Source: Cyclobacteriaceae bacterium
GTDB lineage: Bacteria > Bacteroidota > Bacteroidia > Cytophagales > Cyclobacteriaceae
Direction of reading: 5' to 3'
Length of the DNA: 64,000 bases
Assembly: GCA_028285445.1 (NCBI GenBank)
Contig: JANQPQ010000046.1
Span: 152,958-216,957, forward strand
This document shows, in pieces, positions 40,774 to 48,868 of this stretch. Within the stretch, counting starts at the first letter, position 1. The number at the start of each line of letters is the position of its first letter. The notes beneath the pieces were generated by a model that was not told the origin of the DNA, did not search any database, and was given only the letters and a program-made list of their open reading frames with translations. A program made the position numbers and the translations under genes.

Positions 40774-42411
40774 ATGAGCCTTATATCTTTTAGTTCCGAT
40801 GATAGAGTTGGATACCTGAGGGCTTTATTACTGCTGGCCGCTACCATGCTGCCAATTCTTGGTTTTGCCGTAAATGCCATTAATCCGGAATTACAGGACC
40901 CACTTCTGCACCGCATATTGATTTCTGCTTTTGCATTGGCCGCGGTAATTGTCAGTTTCCTGTCGAAAAAAGTAAAGAAGCATCTGCAATTTGTAACCTA
41001 TGCAATTGCCGCCATCGCTATTCTGTGGATCAACTATCTACTCTACGCAAATGCCATGGCCCATCATTATACACTGGCTACATTTTGGGGTTTGGTTGGG
41101 ATCAGCCTGGTAATCCGCACTACGCAGCATTTAATGATCTTCACATTCTTCTTTTATTTTAGTATTATATCAACCGTTGCGGCAATTCCCAACCCAGTAG
41201 TACCTCCCTTACCATTCCTGATACAGTTCACTTTTCTTACTGCATTTGTCTATATCGCACTTAGCAATTTCCTGAATCTCCGGCGACAGCTGGCTTTGAG
41301 CAATCGGCAGTTTAAAATACTGGTCGACAGCACCGACATAGGATACTGCCTTATGGATATAAAAGGACGAATTCTAAAAATCAATCGCAGTGCCAGGATG
41401 ACTTTGAAAAGGGCCACTAATAGAACTGTGATACAAGGACAAAACCTGAGCCACTACCTGGATAGGAAGGAAGAGGGAGATTTCACCCAAGCGTTTAATC
41501 TCGCCGCCACTGGTAAGACGATAAGTATGCAACGAGAGGTATACTTCTCGAAAAATGCCAAAGCAATGCTTGAGATTCGTTTTATCCCGATAAGGGAAAA
41601 GAGAAATACAGTTAGCAATGTGTTGTTATCAGCACGGAATATCACCAAAGAAAGGCTTGCGGAACATGAGCTCACTCAAAAGAACAGCGACCTGGAGAAG
41701 GCCAACTACGAATTGGATAGTTTCGTTTATCGGGCGGCTCACGACCTGAGAGCCCCCCTCGCTTCAGTTTTGGGCTTGATTGACCTGATTGGGCTAGAAG
41801 AAAAGGTGGCTACAAATATTGGCAAATACCTGGGTATGATGCGGAAGAGCATCAATAAGCTCGATCTGTTTATCCAGGATGTTGTGAATTATTCCAGAAA
41901 TTCCCGGGTGAAAGTAACCTACCGTCCTGTTGATTTTAAATCACTGTTATTGAAAGTGTTTGATGACCTCAGTTTTATTGATGGAGCTAAAGAAGTTGTA
42001 AAGCAAATAGACATAACTGGTGATGGAGACTTCTGTAGTGATATCAGCCGATTGAAGGTCATTTTCTATAATCTCATATCCAACTCTATCCGCTATCGAG
42101 ATTCCGAAAAAGCGACATCCACAATATCCATAAACATCAAATACGATCATAAAAGAGCGGTCATCGCAATCCATGACAATGGTATTGGGATAGAAGAAGC
42201 GGCGCAGGAGGAAGTTTTCAACATCTTTTTCAGAGCTAGTGAGGCGTCCTCTGGTTCCGGCCTAGGGCTATTCGTTGTAAAGGAGGCAATCCGGAAACTT
42301 AGCGGTAATGTTGAGCTTTCTTCAGAACCGTCTTCGTTTACCCAATTCAAGATAACCCTCCCAAATCAAGTCCCTACCTATAAATCAGCCACAAAGCAAC
42401 TGTCGGAGTAA
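40774..42411 (+). CDS. PAS-containing membrane sensor histidine kinase
   Basis: This is a 545-residue protein. Six or so transmembrane helices fill residues ~15-170, followed by a PAS domain (~180-300: FKILVDSTDIGYCLMDIKG) and a short coiled coil. A HisKA dimerisation/phosphoacceptor helix has His323 (RAAHDLRAPLASVLGLIDLI), and a HATPase_c domain has N, G1 and G2 boxes (FYNLISNSIRYRD, IHDNGIGIEEAA, SGSGLGLFVVKEAI). No receiver or DNA-binding domain is attached and no response regulator gene lies beside it, so its partner is elsewhere. The signal sensed by the membrane part is unknown. Confidence 0.93.
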   Translation: MSLISFSSDDRVGYLRALLLLAATMLPILGFAVNAINPELQDPLLHRILISAFALAAVIVSFLSKKVKKHLQFVTYAIAAIAILWINYLLYANAMAHHYTLATFWGLVGISLVIRTTQHLMIFTFFFYFSIISTVAAIPNPVVPPLPFLIQFTFLTAFVYIALSNFLNLRRQLALSNRQFKILVDSTDIGYCLMDIKGRILKINRSARMTLKRATNRTVIQGQNLSHYLDRKEEGDFTQAFNLAATGKTISMQREVYFSKNAKAMLEIRFIPIREKRNTVSNVLLSARNITKERLAEHELTQKNSDLEKANYELDSFVYRAAHDLRAPLASVLGLIDLIGLEEKVATNIGKYLGMMRKSINKLDLFIQDVVNYSRNSRVKVTYRPVDFKSLLLKVFDDLSFIDGAKEVVKQIDITGDGDFCSDISRLKVIFYNLISNSIRYRDSEKATSTISINIKYDHKRAVIAIHDNGIGIEEAAQEEVFNIFFRASEASSGSGLGLFVVKEAIRKLSGNVELSSEPSSFTQFKITLPNQVPTYKSATKQLSE

Positions 42412-42453
42412 TGAGAAACCTTGTTGCCAAACTAAAACAGTATTGGCAAAAGC

Positions 42454-42488
42454 TTTGGTTTAATTTTTGAGGAAAAACATTACTTTTG
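42454..42488 (+). promoter_or_regulatory. Bacteroidota-type promoter
   Basis: TTTG at 42454-42457 and TACTTTTG at 42481-42488 (an exact TAnnTTTG) are separated by 23 bases, 18 bases before the start of the secreted protein gene at 42506. Confidence 0.5.
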
Positions 42489-42505
42489 AGCACGTTGGTG
42501 AGGTA

Positions 42506-43147
42506 ATGATTAAAGCAATACTACTAGTATCTGTTGTCCTAATTTCCAATCTCAGCCTTAAAGCCCAGATTATAATAGCCAGACAAGATGGTACTAGCCT
42601 TAAGCTAAACGCTGAGGGCAAATGGGACCAAATTGATACTGCAGAACCTGATCGGAAGAAGATACATTCATTCCGTATTCCATATTCTTCAAACACTCTG
42701 ATAGATGGAATGAATAAGCGCTATGGAATTAGGTTTGACGCAGAGAAATGGCAGGTTTTGCGCGGACCGGATTACAAGGGCGACCTCTATAGCTTTGAGT
42801 TGCAATTCTACCATCGTAACGGAGAAGGGTTTGCCCTGATTTTGGCAGACACACTACAACGCCCTATCGAGAAAATAATCTCTCAGTCTTTAGAGAACAT
42901 TAAAGGTAACAGCACAGCCTTCACCGTTGCTTACGGAGAGGCATTTAGGGTGAATAAGAATCTAGTCTATATGGTGATTATACAGGCCAAGCAACGTGGC
43001 ATTCCTATTACCTATTACAATTACTACTACGCAGGTTCAGAGGGTTCTTATCAGCTACTCACATACTGTGGTCAGCAGTCTTTTTGGAAGTTTGAAGATG
43101 ATTTCAAGGACCTGCTGAACGGATTTATTACATATAAAGACCGATAA
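42506..43147 (+). CDS. Secreted hypothetical protein, 213 residues
   Basis: The ATG at 42506 begins a signal peptide (..SNLSLKA-Q). The mature part opens with IIIARQDGTSLKLNAEGKWDQID, a small beta-hairpin motif seen in many Bacteroidota envelope proteins, and is otherwise a mixed alpha/beta domain with many aromatic residues at the end (ITYYNYYYAGSEGSYQLL). No catalytic motif is recognised. The in-frame codon at 42467 lies inside the -33 region of the promoter and is not a likely start. Confidence 0.7.
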   Translation: MIKAILLVSVVLISNLSLKAQIIIARQDGTSLKLNAEGKWDQIDTAEPDRKKIHSFRIPYSSNTLIDGMNKRYGIRFDAEKWQVLRGPDYKGDLYSFELQFYHRNGEGFALILADTLQRPIEKIISQSLENIKGNSTAFTVAYGEAFRVNKNLVYMVIIQAKQRGIPITYYNYYYAGSEGSYQLLTYCGQQSFWKFEDDFKDLLNGFITYKDR

Positions 43148-43178
43148 ACTTGCGACTGCCCTTCCCGTAGAGTAAATT

Positions 43179-43196
43179 GTGACTATTTAGTCATAA
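43179..43196. promoter_or_regulatory. TetR-type operator at the TetR gene start
   Basis: GTGACTATTTAGTCATAA contains TGACTA-TT-TAGTCA, a perfect inverted repeat with a 2-base centre. It abuts the ATG of the TetR gene. The same 18-base word, with three substitutions, recurs before the next gene. Confidence 0.7.
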
Positions 43197-43801
43197 TGCC
43201 TACTGCTACTTTCCTTAATCTACCATCCACCAAGAAGAGAAGGTTTTTGAGTGCCGCCTATGCTGAATTTGCATCCAAGGGTGTTGATGGTGGGTCAATT
43301 ACAAACCTGGTGAAATCTTTGGAAATTGCTAAGGGGAGCATCTACCAATACTTCGGTAGCAAGATAGACCTGCATCAGTATTTGATAGAGCACGCGCTGG
43401 AAAGTAAGAAGCGATTGTTCATCGGCAACGAAAGTATTTCTGAGGGCCAGGATGCTTTATTTTCGGCCAACCTGCTGGCTGCCAAATTCGATCTGGCATT
43501 TCCCCAGTATGCAGTAATGCTTTACAATCAGTGCCTTCCGGATAGTCTACAATACCAGGAGCAGATCTCACTAAGTACTGAAATTCTCTCTCAGACTGAG
43601 ATCTATATGCTTCCAAATGTAAGCTTGGCGGCGGCATTATACCGCTCTCTCCAAATTGGGTTTTTTTACTATTTAGTGAGTAATCAGAACATTCCCTTAC
43701 GGGAATACTTGTTTACCTCAGAGCCCATCGAGATTGATAACGAAGTGCTGATAGACGAGGTAGCGCAGCTTACAGATAAAACACAAAAGCTCATAAAGTG
43801 A
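43196..43801 (+). CDS. TetR/AcrR-family transcriptional regulator
   Basis: This is a 201-residue protein. The N-terminal ~50 residues form the TetR HTH: KRRFLSAAYAEFASKGVDGG, then helices 2-3 with IAKGSIYQYFGSKIDLHQYL, the usual SxYxYFxxKxxL recognition pattern. The C-terminal ligand domain is helical and of a type common in Bacteroidota TetR proteins. It probably represses its own promoter and the following gene run, since matching inverted repeats abut both starts. The ligand is unknown. Confidence 0.92.
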   Translation: MPTATFLNLPSTKKRRFLSAAYAEFASKGVDGGSITNLVKSLEIAKGSIYQYFGSKIDLHQYLIEHALESKKRLFIGNESISEGQDALFSANLLAAKFDLAFPQYAVMLYNQCLPDSLQYQEQISLSTEILSQTEIYMLPNVSLAAALYRSLQIGFFYYLVSNQNIPLREYLFTSEPIEIDNEVLIDEVAQLTDKTQKLIK

Positions 43802-43815
43802 CCAAATAGTCATAA
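43798..43815. promoter_or_regulatory. Second TetR-type operator before the class V aminotransferase
   Basis: GTGACCAAATAGTCATAA matches the site at 43179-43196 at 15 of 18 positions and contains TGACCA-AA-TAGTCA. It overlaps the TetR stop codon and ends two bases before the ATG at 43818. It is probably bound by the same TetR. Confidence 0.65.
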
Positions 43816-43817
43816 AT

Positions 43818-45026
43818 ATGGATATTGAGAAGTTACGAAAGGAAACCAAAGGAGTGGGTAATGTGGTGCACTTCAATAATGCTGGTGCATCTCTTATGCC
43901 AGTGCCAGTATTTAATGCCATAGCAAGCTACCACCAGGATGAAGTGGAATGGGGCGGGTACGAAGTAGCTGGCAAGATGCGGTCCGAGCTGGAAGCGGCT
44001 TATGATAGCGTAGCAAAGTTGATTAATGCCCAGAGAGAAGAGATTGCATTGCTTGAAAATGCTACGGCGGCATGGGCCGCAATTTTTCATGCAATCCCAC
44101 TTAAAGCCGGCGATGAAATTCTGACTTGCGAAGCTGAATATGCAAGCAATTACATCAGTTACTTGCAAGCACAAAAGAAGCTGGGTTTGGAGATTAGGGT
44201 TATCCCCAATGACCACCGAGGTGCGCTATCTATTGAGGCTGCTCAGCAGATGATAAGTAACAGGACAAAGCTGATCTCGGTAACACATATGCCTACTAAC
44301 GGAGGGCTGGTAAATCCTGCCGAGGAGTTAGGTGTCATTGCGAGGGAGCATGGAATCCTCTACCTCCTGGATGCCTGTCAAAGTGTTGGTCACTACCCGG
44401 TGGATGTGGAGAAAATTGGTTGTGACTTTTTATCGGCAACAGGTCGCAAGTATTTACGGGGGCCACGTGGTACGGGGTTTCTCTACATCAAGCGAACGCA
44501 AATAGAAAACTTCGAGCCCATCGTGCTCGATTTGCATTCCGCGGAGTGGATTACAAAGACTACTTACAAAGTAAAGAATGATGCCAGGAGGTTTGAGAAC
44601 TGGGAAGCTAACATGGCACTTAGAATGGGCATAAAAGCCGCCGCCGACTATGCCAACGACTTAGGGATTAACTCCATCTGGGAAAGAACTTCATTACTAG
44701 CGCAGAAAATGAGGGAATCATTTGCAACCGTCAGGGGTTTGAAGATAAGAGACTTGGGAGCTGTAATGGGCGGAATTGTCACTTTCACCCTGGAAGGTTA
44801 CAGCCCTGAGGAAATCAAGGAGTATTTGTCCAGGCAAGGAATTAATGTGACAGTAACTTTCAAGGGAAGCACTTTGCTTGACATGGAAAATAGAAACCTG
44901 GAATCCATGGTTAGGGCTTCGGTGCATTATTACAATACAGAGGAAGAAATTGATTTCTGTCGGCAGCAACTGGAAACGATGGTAATGAGAGATAATAGCA
45001 ATGATCGAGGTAGCAAGGGTGTATGA
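43818..45026 (+). CDS. Class V aminotransferase (cysteine-desulfurase/epimerase-like)
   Basis: This is a 402-residue PLP-dependent enzyme. The cofactor lysine is Lys211 in SATGRKYLRGPRGTGFLY, and the Asp that holds the pyridine nitrogen is in LLDACQSVGHYPVDV. NNAGASLMP at the N-terminus and the small C-terminal domain agree with the class V family. No Cys-containing active-site loop of a true cysteine desulfurase can be pointed out, so a selenocysteine-lyase, kynureninase-like or epimerase-like activity is equally open. It is preceded by the second TetR operator, and the next gene begins inside it by 26 bases, so it is the first gene of a coupled run. Confidence 0.9.
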   Translation: MDIEKLRKETKGVGNVVHFNNAGASLMPVPVFNAIASYHQDEVEWGGYEVAGKMRSELEAAYDSVAKLINAQREEIALLENATAAWAAIFHAIPLKAGDEILTCEAEYASNYISYLQAQKKLGLEIRVIPNDHRGALSIEAAQQMISNRTKLISVTHMPTNGGLVNPAEELGVIAREHGILYLLDACQSVGHYPVDVEKIGCDFLSATGRKYLRGPRGTGFLYIKRTQIENFEPIVLDLHSAEWITKTTYKVKNDARRFENWEANMALRMGIKAAADYANDLGINSIWERTSLLAQKMRESFATVRGLKIRDLGAVMGGIVTFTLEGYSPEEIKEYLSRQGINVTVTFKGSTLLDMENRNLESMVRASVHYYNTEEEIDFCRQQLETMVMRDNSNDRGSKGV

Positions 45027-45357
45027 ATTAGACCGGGAAGAACATAACCAAGCCTTCAAGATCTTGATCGATGGATTATGGCCCAGGGGAGTAAAAAAGG
45101 AGGCAATTGACCTGTGGTTTAAGTCTATAGCTCCGAGCGCAGAACTTCGCAAATGGTATGACCATGATATTGATAAGTGGCAACAATTCAGAAACAAGTA
45201 CAGAGCTGAACTCGACCTAAATTCCGAGGTGGTAATCGATCTTATGCAGCACATCCGAGACCATGAGCGCGTGCTGCTACTTTATTCTACTAAGGCCCAA
45301 CCCCATAACAATGCAACTGTTCTACTTGAATATCTAAAGGAAAAAGGAATAAAGTGA
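45001..45357 (+). CDS. DUF488-family protein
   Basis: This is a 118-residue protein matching DUF488: VARVYELDREEHNQAFKILIDGLWPRGVKKEAIDLW, then KWYDHDIDKWQQFRNKY, and the final LLLYSTKAQPHNNA. The family is small, soluble and of unknown biochemical function. Its start overlaps the aminotransferase gene by 26 bases and its stop overlaps the GTG of the following glycosylase-like gene, so three genes are translated together. Confidence 0.9.
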   Translation: MIEVARVYELDREEHNQAFKILIDGLWPRGVKKEAIDLWFKSIAPSAELRKWYDHDIDKWQQFRNKYRAELDLNSEVVIDLMQHIRDHERVLLLYSTKAQPHNNATVLLEYLKEKGIK

Positions 45358-45941
45358 CTACTGATTTTAATGCTTTGCTAAATGAAGTGCGGGCATGCCG
45401 GGTTTGCGAAGACAACCTTAAGCACGGCGCCAGACCGGTGGTACAGGCACAAGAGAGTGCCAGAATCCTTATAATCAGTCAGGCACCAGGCATGGCGGTT
45501 CATAAAAGCGGTATTCCTTTTGACGATCGTAGCGGAGATACGCTTCGCGATTGGATGGGAATAGGTAAAGAAGTGTTTTATGACCAACGTCAAATTGCCA
45601 TCGTACCCATGGGCTTCTGCTACCCAGGGAAAGGTAAATCCGGCGATCTTCCTCCCCGATCAGAATGCGCACCTCTATGGCATGAAAAGATTCTATCCTT
45701 TCTTTCCAATTTGCAATTGACGCTATTGGTGGGTGCCTACGCACAAAAGAGCTATTTAGATCCTCCAAAGCCTACACTTACCGAAACTGTTGCCTCCTTT
45801 CGGGACTACCTCCCGCAATACTTGCCACTAGTTCATCCTTCGCCCAGGAATATTGGCTGGCAGCAGAAGAACCCCTGGTTCAAACATGAACTTGTTCCAG
45901 AGTTGCAAAGTCTCGTACAAGAAATATTGCAGGGATTGTAG
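45354..45941 (+). CDS. Uracil-DNA-glycosylase-like protein with 4Fe-4S cysteine pattern
   Basis: This is a 195-residue UDG-superfamily member. It has C15-x2-C18 and C89-x15-C105, which is the spacing of the four cluster ligands in family 4 uracil-DNA glycosylases. Motif 1 reads SQAPGMAVHKSGIPFDD where family 4 has GEAPG, and the second motif is VHPSPRN. It probably removes a damaged base, perhaps uracil, though the altered motif 1 makes substrate and activity uncertain. It starts at GTG 45354, overlapping the DUF488 stop (GTGA). The polA gene follows 72 bases later, so base removal and gap filling are neighbours. Confidence 0.85.
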   Translation: MTTDFNALLNEVRACRVCEDNLKHGARPVVQAQESARILIISQAPGMAVHKSGIPFDDRSGDTLRDWMGIGKEVFYDQRQIAIVPMGFCYPGKGKSGDLPPRSECAPLWHEKILSFLSNLQLTLLVGAYAQKSYLDPPKPTLTETVASFRDYLPQYLPLVHPSPRNIGWQQKNPWFKHELVPELQSLVQEILQGL

Positions 45942-46013
45942 ATTGCTATAGCAGCACTCCTGTGACCACAAAGGAATTCTGATTTTTCCTGTTGAAGAAG
46001 TACATTTACAATC

Positions 46014-48833
46014 ATGAGCCAACCAGAAAAAACCCTCTTCCTTTTCGACGCTTTTGCCCTCATTTACAGAGCCCATTTCGCTTTCAGTCGTAACCCAAGA
46101 ATCTCATCAAAGGGCGTCAATACTGGGGTTCCGTTTGGCTTTACGAATGCCATGTTAGAGGTAATTCAGAAACAGAAGCCTACTCACATGGGAGTGGTTT
46201 TTGACACTTTCGCCCCCACCTTTAGAGATGAGGTTTTTGAGGAGTACAAGGCCGGCCGCCAAGCTACCCCAGAAGATGTTAAGGTGGGTATTCCCCTGGT
46301 AAAGGATATTGTAAAGGCCTGGAATATTCCTGCTTTAGAACTTGATGGCTATGAGGCCGATGATATAATCGGTACAATCTCAAAGAGGGCAGCTAAGGAA
46401 GGTTTTACTGTCTATATGATGACTCCTGACAAAGACTTCTCGCAGCTTGTTCAGGAGAAAGTATTTCTTTACAAACCCGCCTATATGGGCAATTCTGTGG
46501 ACATTCTGGGAGTAGAGGAAGTGAAGGCTAAATGGGGGATAGAGAAGGTGGAGCAGGTAATTGACATTTTGGGTTTGCAAGGAGACAGCAGTGACAACAT
46601 ACCGGGTATTCCCGGCGTAGGCCCCAAGACTGCTGTGAAGTTCATCGAGGATTATGGTTCGGTAGAGAATCTGGTGAAACATGCTCACGAATTAAAAGGA
46701 AAGCAAAAGGAGAATGTGGAAAATTTCGGTGAGCAAGCTATCATGTCGAAGGAATTAGCTACGATTAATACTGAAGTTCCGATAGAATTTGAGTTAGATG
46801 ATTTTGAATACAAGGGGCCTGATGAGGATAAGCTTAAGCCAATATTCCGGGAGTTGGAATTCAGAACATTATTGCAGCGTGTATTTGGTGAGTCCTCGAC
46901 AAAAGCACCAGCAGAAACCGGGCAAATTGGTTTGTTTGACCAGCCAAAGACTGATGAGAAAGGCGAGCAGGCAGAGGAAGAACCAGAAGTAACAAATGAG
47001 CCGCAAACCCTACACGCTTTCAACCCGCAGTATCACCTCATACACACCGCCGAGTTACGCAAAAGCCTGCTTGATCATCTCAATCTGCAGCAGGAATATG
47101 CCTTTACAGTAATCACCCTGGCCAAAGGCATGGAAAAGGAAACTGAGGCAGATCCCATGGATGACGATTTAGTAGGTATCTCATTTTCCTACTACCAAAC
47201 TGAAGCTTACTACATACCAATACCAGATGACAGTAAGGATGCTGGAGCTATTCTTTCGGAATTTAAATCGCTATTTGAAGATGAGGACAAGACGGTAATT
47301 GGTCAGGACCTCAAGTACGATGTGATGCTGTTACAAAAGTATGGCATTGAGTTGAAGTCTAAACTTTTCGATTGCAAGCTAGTGCACTACCTCCTGGAAC
47401 CAGAAACCAGCCATCAGTTAAGTGTGATGGCGGAGAACTATCTGAACTACATTCCCATTGCGGTAAATAGTCTTACCGAAAAGGGAAAAAAGCCCGATAG
47501 CTTTAGAGATATCGAGTTGCCGCGTCTAACCGATTATGCCGGAGAAAGAGCTGATCTTATCCTGAAAATGAAAGAATATCTACAGCCTCGGTTGAAGGAC
47601 GAGACTGAAAAGCTCTATTGGGAAGTTGAATTACCGCTGCTGCTAGTGTTGGCAGATATTGAATATGCGGGTGTTAAGATAGACGTTGAAGGCCTGGCAG
47701 AAATGTCTGCTGAGCTTGAAAAAGACTGTACCCAGCTTCAGGATTCAATTTATGCCATCGCCGGAGAAGAGTTTAATATCTCATCGCCGAAGCAACTTGG
47801 CGACATCCTCTTTGAGAAGCTAAAATTGGTTGAAAAGGCCAAAAAGACGAAATCTGGTCAGTACGCAACTGGTGAAGAGGTGTTATCAAAACTGGCCGGG
47901 GAACATGAAATTGTTCAAAAGATATTAGACTACAGGGAATTCCAAAAGTTGAAGACCACCTATGTTGATGCACTCCCCACCTTAAGGAGCCCGCTGGATG
48001 ATAGAATACATACCAATTTTGCCCAAACGGTGGCTGCTACCGGCAGGCTAAGTTCTAATAATCCTAACCTACAAAACATTCCAATACGTACAGCAAGGGG
48101 TAGAGAAATTCGGAAGGCGTTTGTGAAGAAGGATAAGGATCATCTTATACTTTCTGCAGATTACTCACAGATTGAACTTCGCATTGTTGCCTCTTTTGCG
48201 AAAGACAAGCACATGGTTGATGCCTTCAAAAATGGCAGGGATATTCATGCTACCACTGCCAGTAGGGTATTCGGAGTACCGCTGGAGGAAGTAGATCAGG
48301 ATATGAGGCGTAAAGCCAAAGAGGTCAATTTCGGATTGATTTACGGAATGTCTGCCTTTGGCCTTGCTGAACGCTTGCAAATATCGCGAGGCGAAGCCAA
48401 GGAGATTATGGACTCCTACTTTGGAGAATTTGATGCAGTAAAACGGTACATGGATGAATCTATCAATATCGCCCGAGAACAAGAATATGTGGAGACGATT
48501 TTGGGCAGAAAGCGTTATCTACGCGATATAAATTCCAGGAATTTTACCACGCGAAGTTATGCTGAACGAAACGCTATTAACGCTCCAATCCAAGGTAGTG
48601 CAGCGGATATTATAAAGGTGGCCATGGTAAACCTCCACCAATGGATGAAGACAGAAAAACTGAAATCCCAAATGATTCTGCAAGTGCACGATGAATTGGT
48701 TTTTGATGCCCACAAAAGTGAAATTGATCACCTGGAGAAAAAGGCAATTGAGCTAATGATGGATGCCATTAAACTTGAGGTGCCCCTTGAAGTTGAAACT
48801 GGTCGCGGGGAGAACTGGTTGGAGGCCCACTAG
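46014..48833 (+). CDS. polA: DNA polymerase I
   Basis: This is a 939-residue family A polymerase. Residues 1-300 form the 5'-3' exonuclease (DGYEADDIIGT, GDSSDNIPGIPGVGPKTA). Residues ~350-530 form the proofreading-type domain, and ~560-939 the polymerase. Motif A is LSADYSQIELRIVASF (~714), motif B RRKAKEVNFGLIYGMSAFG (~763), and motif C QVHDELVF (~889). The proofreading site is degenerate: FTVIT (365-368) replaces F-D-T-E-T, and R512 replaces the third aspartate, while D436 remains. The enzyme should do nick translation and gap filling but probably without 3'-5' proofreading. It is preceded by the glycosylase-like gene. Confidence 0.97.
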   Translation: MSQPEKTLFLFDAFALIYRAHFAFSRNPRISSKGVNTGVPFGFTNAMLEVIQKQKPTHMGVVFDTFAPTFRDEVFEEYKAGRQATPEDVKVGIPLVKDIVKAWNIPALELDGYEADDIIGTISKRAAKEGFTVYMMTPDKDFSQLVQEKVFLYKPAYMGNSVDILGVEEVKAKWGIEKVEQVIDILGLQGDSSDNIPGIPGVGPKTAVKFIEDYGSVENLVKHAHELKGKQKENVENFGEQAIMSKELATINTEVPIEFELDDFEYKGPDEDKLKPIFRELEFRTLLQRVFGESSTKAPAETGQIGLFDQPKTDEKGEQAEEEPEVTNEPQTLHAFNPQYHLIHTAELRKSLLDHLNLQQEYAFTVITLAKGMEKETEADPMDDDLVGISFSYYQTEAYYIPIPDDSKDAGAILSEFKSLFEDEDKTVIGQDLKYDVMLLQKYGIELKSKLFDCKLVHYLLEPETSHQLSVMAENYLNYIPIAVNSLTEKGKKPDSFRDIELPRLTDYAGERADLILKMKEYLQPRLKDETEKLYWEVELPLLLVLADIEYAGVKIDVEGLAEMSAELEKDCTQLQDSIYAIAGEEFNISSPKQLGDILFEKLKLVEKAKKTKSGQYATGEEVLSKLAGEHEIVQKILDYREFQKLKTTYVDALPTLRSPLDDRIHTNFAQTVAATGRLSSNNPNLQNIPIRTARGREIRKAFVKKDKDHLILSADYSQIELRIVASFAKDKHMVDAFKNGRDIHATTASRVFGVPLEEVDQDMRRKAKEVNFGLIYGMSAFGLAERLQISRGEAKEIMDSYFGEFDAVKRYMDESINIAREQEYVETILGRKRYLRDINSRNFTTRSYAERNAINAPIQGSAADIIKVAMVNLHQWMKTEKLKSQMILQVHDELVFDAHKSEIDHLEKKAIELMMDAIKLEVPLEVETGRGENWLEAH

Positions 48834-48849
48834 TTAACCGCTAGCTTTG
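48819..48849 (+). promoter_or_regulatory. Bacteroidota-type promoter of the first LytTR gene
   Basis: TTG at 48819-48821 and TAGCTTTG at 48842-48849 (exact TAnnTTTG) are 20 bases apart, with the ATG at 48869. The words GTTAACCG (48833) and GTTAATCG (48849) overlap this region as a near direct repeat. Confidence 0.5.
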
Positions 48850-48868
48850 TTAATCGTAATTATCTAAG

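Noticed and set aside
42467..42505. Alternative start of the secreted protein at 42467
   Set aside because: It lies between the -33 and -7 promoter elements; the signal peptide begins at 42506.
45828..46076. Minus-strand frames between the glycosylase-like gene and polA
   Set aside because: They overlap two well-supported plus-strand genes and show no recognisable protein features.
48833..48856. GTTAACCG/GTTAATCG direct repeat as a LytTR binding site
   Set aside because: The period is 16 bases, but LytTR sites are 9-bp repeats with about 19-22-base period; only noted in the promoter entry.
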